From positions 1 to 10,423 of the forward strand of contig REGF01000029.1 of assembly GCA_003702465.1 (NCBI GenBank): a stretch of 10,423 nt of DNA. Direction: 5' to 3'. Origin of the DNA: Candidatus Nitrosomarinus sp. GTDB taxonomy: Archaea; Thermoproteota; Nitrososphaeria; Nitrososphaerales; Nitrosopumilaceae. Position 1 is the stretch's first letter; each line of letters starts with the position of its first letter. The notes under the pieces are model-generated. The model ran no database searches. It was not told the DNA's origin and saw only the letters and a list, made by a program, of their open reading frames with translations. Positions 6,397-10,423 of the stretch are shown here, in pieces. The position numbers and the translations under genes are program-made.

Positions 6397-6573
6397 ATGG
6401 ACGAAAAATATTCAAAAGTTACAATTGAAGGTGATAAAAAAACAGAATGGATTTGTGGATGTTTTCAAACTGCAGATAATTATTTTAAATTTTGTAACTC
6501 ACATAATCAAACATTGCAAAAAGCAATTCAAGCTCAAATTGATGAATTAGACATGACAAGAGTCATCGAATAA
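6397..6573 (+). CDS. Small cysteine-containing protein, 58 residues, function unknown
   Basis: ATG at 6397-6399 opens a 58-codon frame to TAA at 6571-6573, starting MDEKYSKVTIEGDKKTEWI and ending QIDELDMTRVIE. Codon choice is AT-rich like its neighbours, and a TATA-like box precedes the start at archaeal spacing. It contains C20-G-C22 and C33-N-S-H36, a possible four-ligand (CxC, CxxH) zinc site with 10 residues between the pairs, followed by a helix (about 38-52). This resembles a minimal zinc-knuckle protein, but I do not recognise the family. It is convergent with hppA, with 4 bases between the two stops. Evidence that it is real: the promoter, the clustered metal-type residues and the fit into an otherwise empty gap. 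Confidence 0.6.
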   Translation: MDEKYSKVTIEGDKKTEWICGCFQTADNYFKFCNSHNQTLQKAIQAQIDELDMTRVIE

Positions 6574-6577
6574 ATTA

Positions 6578-8617
6578 TCAAATTGAAAGGATTGCAACAA
6601 ATGCAGATACAAATACAATTGCAATAGTATTTAGTAATTTAATTACGGTATTTAATGCAGGACCAGCAGTATCTTTGTAAGGATCACCGATGATATCACC
6701 AACAACTGCAACTTTATGAACTTCTGTACCCTTCTCACCTTTCATTTCAACTAACTTCTTTGCATTATCCCATGCACCACCAGTATTTGCCAAGTGATAT
6801 GCTAACAAAATTCCAGTAACCACTGCACCCATTAACAAACCAGCAACTGCAGTAGGTCCTAACAATATTCCTAAAATTATAGGAGAAATAATTGCAACAA
6901 TTGCAGGTTTCCACAATTCTCTAATCGAAGCTACAGTGGCAATATCAACACATTTTGCATAATCAGGTTTTGAAGTTCCTTCTAGAATTCCTGAATCTGC
7001 TTTGAATTGTCTTCTAACTTCATCAACCATTTTACCTGCAGCCCTTGATACACCATTGATTAGTTGACCAGTAATAATAAACGGAATAAGACCACCAACT
7101 AACAATCCAACAATGATTGCAGGATTTGTTAAGCTATAATTTAGTTCTAAAACCCCTTCAAAAATATGAGCTGCTTCAAATTGAAAAGCTTGGATCATAG
7201 CTAATGCAGCTAATGCAGCACTAGCAATTGCAAATCCCTTAGTTACTGCTTTAGTAGTATTACCAACAGCATCAATTTCATCAGTGACTTTTCTATTTTC
7301 TTCTCCCATTCCAGTCATTTCAACAATTCCACCTGCATTATCAGCAATTGGGCCAAAAGCATCAATACTAAGAACTATTCCAGCTAGACTCAACATTGCC
7401 ATTGCAGTTAAAGAAGTTCCAAAAATACCATAAAGAACAGGATCAGAACCTTCTGGTGCAGCAGAAGAAGCAATAGAATAAGAAATGATTATAGCTACAA
7501 CAATTGCAATCATAAATGGACCAGTTGATTGCATTCCTTTGATAATTCCCATTAATGTTAATGATGCATATCCCCATTTTGCAGAATCTGCAATTTCTTT
7601 TACAGGTCCTTTTTGATAACTAGTGTAGTTATCAGTAATTTTTTGAATTACTGGAACTAGTATCACACCAATTACAGTAGTACCAAACAAAGCATACCCT
7701 GCAGAAGATTGTTCAATAAATTGTGTGATGAAAACATAGTTTAATCCAATTGCAATTGCAGCTGAAACATAAAATGAACGATTAAGGGGTTTCATTACAT
7801 CCGTTACTCCTTTTGAGCCAACTATGACAACACCAATTATTGATGCAATCATTCCAGATGAACCAATTAGAATCGGATAGAGGAAATAATTTGGTGCTCC
7901 AATTAATGCTGCAATTAGTAATGCTGCAAGAATTGTTACAATATAAGATTCATAAACATCAGAACCCATTCCAGCTGCATCACCAACATTATCTCCAACA
8001 TTATCGGCTATTGTAGCAGGATTTCTAGGATCGTCTTCTGGAATATTTGCTTCAACCTTACCTACTAAATCAGCACCCATATCAGCAGCTTTAGTGAAAA
8101 TTCCACCACCAATTCGGATGAATAATGCAATGAGACTGGCGCCAATTCCAACTCCTGCAATAGTAATTGGATCAGGATAGATTAAGTACAATCCAGTAAT
8201 TGCCAATAGAGCCATTGCTGGAACAGCTAATCCAACAGTTGCACCACCTCTAAATGCCATAGCAAAAGTTTTTCCAAGTCCATCATTACTTAGATTTGCA
8301 GCTCTTACTGCAGCTTTAACAGTAATTTTTAATGAAATAATACCAGCAACTGCAGATAATGCAGCACCTACTGCAAATGCAAGGCCATTTGAGGGTTGTA
8401 AGAAGGCACCAATAATTACTGCAAGTGCAATTGAAACAGGAACAATAATTTTCATTTCACGTTTTAAAAATGCTGAAGCTCCTTCTTTGACAGCATTTGA
8501 AATATCCATCATTTCTTTACTGCCTGAAGGTTGTTTAGTTATCCATGCAACTAACCCACCAGCTACAATAAAAGATGCGATACCAGCTATGAAAGGAAGA
8601 ACCTCAGAAATATCCAC
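6578..8617 (-). CDS. hppA: Membrane-bound proton-translocating pyrophosphatase, K+-independent type
   Basis: The 679-residue, many-helix membrane protein has all signatures of M-PPases, which hydrolyse pyrophosphate and pump ions. GGGIFTKAADMGADLVGK (170-187) and DNVGDNVGDAAGMGSD (205-220) bind Mg-pyrophosphate. DAFGPIADNAGG (419-430) and DIIGDPYKDTAGPALN (641-656) complete the active site. Residues 452-461 read GNTTKAVTKG: the lysine (K456) and T459 are the markers of the K+-independent H+-pumping subfamily, whose K+-dependent relatives have alanine at the lysine position. The start is GTG at 8615-8617; an in-frame TAA lies three codons upstream and there is no ATG at the N-terminus. A TATA-like box 26 bases upstream supports it. 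The role is probably recycling biosynthetic pyrophosphate energy into proton motive force. Confidence 0.95.
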   Translation of the reverse strand: MDISEVLPFIAGIASFIVAGGLVAWITKQPSGSKEMMDISNAVKEGASAFLKREMKIIVPVSIALAVIIGAFLQPSNGLAFAVGAALSAVAGIISLKITVKAAVRAANLSNDGLGKTFAMAFRGGATVGLAVPAMALLAITGLYLIYPDPITIAGVGIGASLIALFIRIGGGIFTKAADMGADLVGKVEANIPEDDPRNPATIADNVGDNVGDAAGMGSDVYESYIVTILAALLIAALIGAPNYFLYPILIGSSGMIASIIGVVIVGSKGVTDVMKPLNRSFYVSAAIAIGLNYVFITQFIEQSSAGYALFGTTVIGVILVPVIQKITDNYTSYQKGPVKEIADSAKWGYASLTLMGIIKGMQSTGPFMIAIVVAIIISYSIASSAAPEGSDPVLYGIFGTSLTAMAMLSLAGIVLSIDAFGPIADNAGGIVEMTGMGEENRKVTDEIDAVGNTTKAVTKGFAIASAALAALAMIQAFQFEAAHIFEGVLELNYSLTNPAIIVGLLVGGLIPFIITGQLINGVSRAAGKMVDEVRRQFKADSGILEGTSKPDYAKCVDIATVASIRELWKPAIVAIISPIILGILLGPTAVAGLLMGAVVTGILLAYHLANTGGAWDNAKKLVEMKGEKGTEVHKVAVVGDIIGDPYKDTAGPALNTVIKLLNTIAIVFVSAFVAILSI

Positions 8618-8637
8618 AGCATATTAAGTTAGTTCAA

Positions 8638-8647
8638 TCTTAAAAGT
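8638..8647 (-). promoter_or_regulatory. Candidate TATA box for hppA
   Basis: The minus strand reads ACTTTTAAGA here, centred about 26 bases before the GTG start at 8617, consistent with a leaderless transcript. It sits in the 35-base gap between the SprT-like gene and hppA, so hppA may be transcribed independently. Confidence 0.45.
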
Positions 8648-8652
8648 ATTAA

Positions 8653-9030
8653 TCAAAAAGAAGGAGTTTTACTTCTTTTTTTATAAGGAGAAAATGTTTT
8701 TCCTCTTAATCCCTGTCTAACTAATTTATTGAATCTTTTTCCATGTGCCAGATAAGGAAATCTCATATGAATTAATTCATGAACAAGAGTATTTTCAAGG
8801 GTTTTCTCATCAGGTATTTTTCTAATATTTAAAAAAACTAAATTGTGTTGTAAATAAGAAACACCATAATATTTGTAAGCAGATGTACGTCTACCTTCAG
8901 TCATTTCTCTTGGAGCATCAAGAACTTCTTTTGTAGTTAACAAAATTACAGGTTCAGGGATTGAAAATCTTTGAGAATATATTCCAACTTTTTCTAAAAT
9001 TTGTAACTTTAGATCTTCATCTAGTTTCAT
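8653..9030 (-). CDS. SprT-like zinc metallopeptidase (HExxH)
   Basis: A 125-residue protein with a gluzincin-type zinc site: H84-E85-L-I-H88, then MRFPYLA and H96-G-K-R-F. The HExxH with a third histidine in an HGxxF context is typical of SprT/Spartan-like and related compact metallopeptidases. In eukaryotes, Spartan cleaves DNA-protein crosslinks; an equivalent archaeal role is only suggested. The N-terminal helix and the middle segment (YGVSYLQHNLVFLNIR, about 55-70) fit the family's small alpha-beta domain. The C-terminal tail is strongly basic (RGKTFSPYKKRSKTPSF), compatible with nucleic-acid contact. There is no signal peptide, so it is cytoplasmic. The ATG is at 9028-9030. Assignment among SprT-like and neighbouring HExxH families is moderately sure. 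Confidence 0.75.
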   Translation of the reverse strand: MKLDEDLKLQILEKVGIYSQRFSIPEPVILLTTKEVLDAPREMTEGRRTSAYKYYGVSYLQHNLVFLNIRKIPDEKTLENTLVHELIHMRFPYLAHGKRFNKLVRQGLRGKTFSPYKKRSKTPSF

Positions 9031-9183
9031 AGTTTGTTATCAAGTAATCTATCTTTATCTTGAAATGTCAATTCTTGTATGCAAAGAGTCAACTTTTCGT
9101 TAACTCTTAAAAACAATCATTAACGAAATTATCAAATTTCTGTAAGATCATTGGTTGATTTGAGTTTATAAAATTATGAATAA
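9031..9183. other. Intergenic region with two competing inverted repeats and AT-rich boxes
   Basis: No convincing gene is seen in these 153 bases. On the minus strand, AGATAAAGAT (9051-9060) is a weak TATA candidate about 25 bases before the SprT-like start. Upstream of it are two overlapping inverted repeats: AAGAGT/ACTCTT (9084-9089 and 9103-9108, extended by AAC/GTT) and TTTCGTTAA/TTAACGAAA (9095-9103 and 9120-9128). Further out, TTTATAAAA (9165-9173) is a good TATA sequence readable on either strand. On the minus strand it would start a leader of about 110 bases that includes the repeats. Confidence 0.5.
9095..9128. repeat. Perfect 9-base inverted repeat (operator or hairpin candidate)
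   Basis: TTTCGTTAA (9095-9103) and TTAACGAAA (9120-9128) are exact reverse complements separated by 16 bases. The left arm also takes part in a shorter hairpin (9084-9108, stem AAGAGT/ACTCTT plus AAC/GTT, loop TTTTC), so the two structures exclude each other. It lies 65-98 bases upstream of the SprT-like start. Confidence 0.6.
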
Positions 9184-9246
9184 ATAGGGTCAGAGGTTAT
9201 GTGGGGTAATCACGAATCATACAGCCACCGTCTCATCACACCCCAT
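9184..9246 (-). ncRNA. Candidate C/D-box guide sRNA
   Basis: Read on the minus strand, the order of elements is: terminal stem AUGGGG (9246-9241), C box GUGAUGA (9239-9233), a 12-base guide (9232-9221), D' box AUGA (9220-9217), a 3-base spacer, C' box GUGAUUA (9213-9207), a 13-base guide (9206-9194), D box CUGA (9193-9190), and closing stem CCCUAU (9189-9184). The stem gives six pairs including one G-U. Sizes and order match archaeal C/D-box sRNAs that direct 2'-O-methylation through L7Ae, Nop5 and fibrillarin. C and D boxes are perfect; D' and C' are slightly degenerate, as is common. The stem begins at the last base of the dephospho-CoA kinase stop codon, so the RNA is probably processed from that transcript's 3' end. 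Confidence 0.6.
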
Positions 9247-9740
9247 TAGTTCATTAAATCAAGTAGTGTTTGTACTTTATTTCTAATTTCTGTACTAATT
9301 TCAACTAAAACAAGCCCTTCATTTGGCTGACCATAAAGTACAATTGAATTATCTGGAGCATATATGCAAACAGGCAATACCAACAGATCTTCTTCTCCCA
9401 TTACGGTAATTCTTACAGGTGCAGTCATAGAAAATGCTTTTTTTATTATTTCAATACTTTCTAAAGTGATTTCTGCTGCAGGATTATCAATTTTTAATTC
9501 AGTTGCATTTCCAAGTTTTGGTAATTCACGTTTTTGTCTTTTTTCAAAACCATCAATTATTTGTAAAGAAGGAATTAACCCAAAATCAATCATTTTTTCA
9601 GTTGTTTGGTCGCCAACTGTGATTAGATAGGAATTTTTTGAGATATGTTTTACAATATTTTCTTTATTGTCTTGACCGATTGGCAATAATTTACCTAAAG
9701 GGGTTTTGAATTGTTCTCTAAGAGATTCAGGTAATTTCAC
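9246..9740 (-). CDS. GTP-dependent dephospho-CoA kinase (DUF359 family)
   Basis: A 164-residue protein of the archaeal DUF359 family (PF04019), shown in Thermococcus kodakarensis to be the GTP-dependent kinase for the last step of coenzyme A synthesis, dephospho-CoA to CoA. It is unrelated to bacterial CoaE. Family motifs visible are VGDQTT (42-47, with D44), the IIDGFEKR segment (61-68, D63), NPAAEIT (86-92), GEEDLLVLP (115-123) and YGQPNEGLVLV (136-146). Length is typical. The start is GTG at 9738-9740, giving MKLPESLREQFK; no ATG fits upstream before the preceding gene. It lies 11 bases after the Mrp gene stop, so the two probably share a transcript. The stop codon abuts a candidate C/D-box sRNA. 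Confidence 0.88.
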   Translation of the reverse strand: MKLPESLREQFKTPLGKLLPIGQDNKENIVKHISKNSYLITVGDQTTEKMIDFGLIPSLQIIDGFEKRQKRELPKLGNATELKIDNPAAEITLESIEIIKKAFSMTAPVRITVMGEEDLLVLPVCIYAPDNSIVLYGQPNEGLVLVEISTEIRNKVQTLLDLMN

Positions 9741-9751
9741 AGGAATCTCAG

Positions 9752-10423
9752 TTAAGAAGTGCCGTTATTTGTAGAATCTTCATTTGTTGATTCAGAATCA
9801 CCAGATTCAGATTCCATTTCTTCTTGTAAATTAGATGCAATAATACTACATTGTGCAGCAACATTTTTTGCACTAGCACGAAATGCGTCAGCACTTGGTG
9901 AATCAGTATTTGTACTCATTATAGGCTTTCCAGAATCAGAACCAGACATGATACCATAATTTAATGGAATTTCACCCAAAAATGGAATTTTGAATTGTTC
10001 ACTAATTTTCTTAGCACCACCATTTCCAAAGATGTAATGTTTATCATCACATTTTGGACAAACAAAATGACTCATATTTTCAATTACACCAATAATTGGA
10101 ACATTTAGTTTTTCAAACATTGAAACTGCTTTAACTGCAACATTACTTGCAACATCTTGTGGAGTAGTAATTACAAGAATTCCAGTGATTGGAATTGTTT
10201 GTGCAAGTGTTAATGGAATGTCACCAGTTCCTGGAGGAAGATCAACAATTAGATAATCTAGTTCAGACCAATTAGTGTCAACCAAAAATTGTTTTAGAAT
10301 TCCAGAAATAATAGGACCACGATAAATTGCTGCTTGTTTAGATTGGTCTGCAAAAAAACCAAAAGATACCACTTTTAGTCCATTTACATCTGCAGGTTGA
10401 AGTTTGTTATCTTCAACTTCCAT
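9752..10423 (-). CDS. mrp: Mrp/NBP35-family Fe-S cluster carrier ATPase, C-terminal part (5' end beyond window)
   Basis: 223 residues are visible. The ATG at the window edge is very probably an internal methionine, because the P-loop (GKGGVGKS) that must come first is missing. Present are RGPIISGILKQF (35-46), the Walker B-like YLIVDLPPGTGDIPLTL (57-73), TTPQDVA (86-92), and IENMSHFVCPKC (114-125) with the paired cysteines C122 and C125 that hold the bridging Fe-S cluster in the homodimer. FLGEIPLN (148-155) follows, as in the family. These proteins carry and transfer Fe-S clusters in the cytoplasm. The last about 23 residues (EEMESESGDSESTNEDSTNN and on) are acidic and Ser/Asn-rich low complexity, a tail outside the conserved domain. 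The next gene downstream starts 11 bases later. Confidence 0.9.
   Translation of the reverse strand: MEVEDNKLQPADVNGLKVVSFGFFADQSKQAAIYRGPIISGILKQFLVDTNWSELDYLIVDLPPGTGDIPLTLAQTIPITGILVITTPQDVASNVAVKAVSMFEKLNVPIIGVIENMSHFVCPKCDDKHYIFGNGGAKKISEQFKIPFLGEIPLNYGIMSGSDSGKPIMSTNTDSPSADAFRASAKNVAAQCSIIASNLQEEMESESGDSESTNEDSTNNGTS

Noticed and set aside
9109..9151. Short minus-strand frames of 6 and 14 codons in the 9031-9180 gap
   Set aside because: They are too short, lack a suitably spaced promoter and show no recognisable motif.
9165..9245. Plus-strand small RNA driven by TTTATAAAA (9165-9173)
   Set aside because: The TATA box is good, but the plus strand has no C or D box, and the RNA features (boxes, stem, guides) read correctly only on the minus strand. 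The TGGGGT/ACCCCA arms (9202-9207, 9240-9245) are partly explained by the sRNA stem.
9031..9245. tRNA gene in the longest intergenic gap
   Set aside because: No T-loop GTTCRANYC pattern or acceptor-stem pairing could be found on either strand.
10421..10423. ATG at the window edge as the Mrp start
   Set aside because: The P-loop that precedes this region in all Mrp/NBP35 ATPases is missing, so the gene continues beyond the window.
1..10423. Mobile element, CRISPR array, toxin-antitoxin or defence island
   Set aside because: No transposase, integrase, spaced direct repeats, att-like duplications or known defence domains were seen; base composition is uniform across the genes.

Overview
The window looks like chromosome of an ammonia-oxidising archaeon of the Nitrososphaerota (Thaumarchaeota), probably close to Nitrosopumilus. 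This rests on strong A+T richness, archaeal marker genes (aEF1-beta, Cdc48 AAA ATPase, a DUF359 dephospho-CoA kinase, a four-knuckle zinc-ribbon protein), plastocyanin-type copper proteins beside a heme O synthase, a membrane pyrophosphatase, and short archaeal TATA boxes about 25 bases before many starts (leaderless mRNAs). The assignment comes from gene content and sequence style, not from a database match.

Layout. 1-531 is the 3' end of a geranylgeranyl-reductase-family flavoprotein. 585-3545 is a tight plus-strand cluster: zinc-ribbon protein, elongation factor 1-beta, Cdc48 with a C-terminal HbYX proteasome-docking tail, and a small winged-helix-like protein. 3554-4441 (minus) is heme O synthase, divergent from 4536-5624, a five-helix membrane protein carrying two type-1 copper domains. 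That gene is followed after 2 bases by a JAMM/MPN+ metalloprotease (5627-6019). 6087-6573 holds two separately promoted small cysteine-containing proteins: a DUF2024 member and a 58-residue protein. 6578-10423 is all minus strand: a K+-independent-type H+-pyrophosphatase, a SprT-like HExxH metallopeptidase, a 215-base gap, a GTP-dependent dephospho-CoA kinase, and the C-terminal part of an Mrp/NBP35 Fe-S carrier ATPase that runs off the window.

Themes. Energy conservation: heme O synthase and the copper protein fit a heme-copper oxidase chain that uses copper proteins instead of cytochrome c, and the pyrophosphatase adds proton pumping. Protein turnover: Cdc48, a JAMM protease of the type that removes ubiquitin-like modifiers, and a SprT-like protease. 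Translation: aEF1-beta and its zinc-ribbon neighbour.

The most interesting non-coding signal is a candidate C/D-box guide RNA (minus strand, 9184-9246) starting at the stop codon of the dephospho-CoA kinase gene. It has recognisable C, D', C' and D boxes, a terminal stem, and a guide that can pair with the conserved 530 loop of 16S rRNA. I saw no mobile element, CRISPR array, tRNA, rRNA or defence system. This is mostly a core-genome region.
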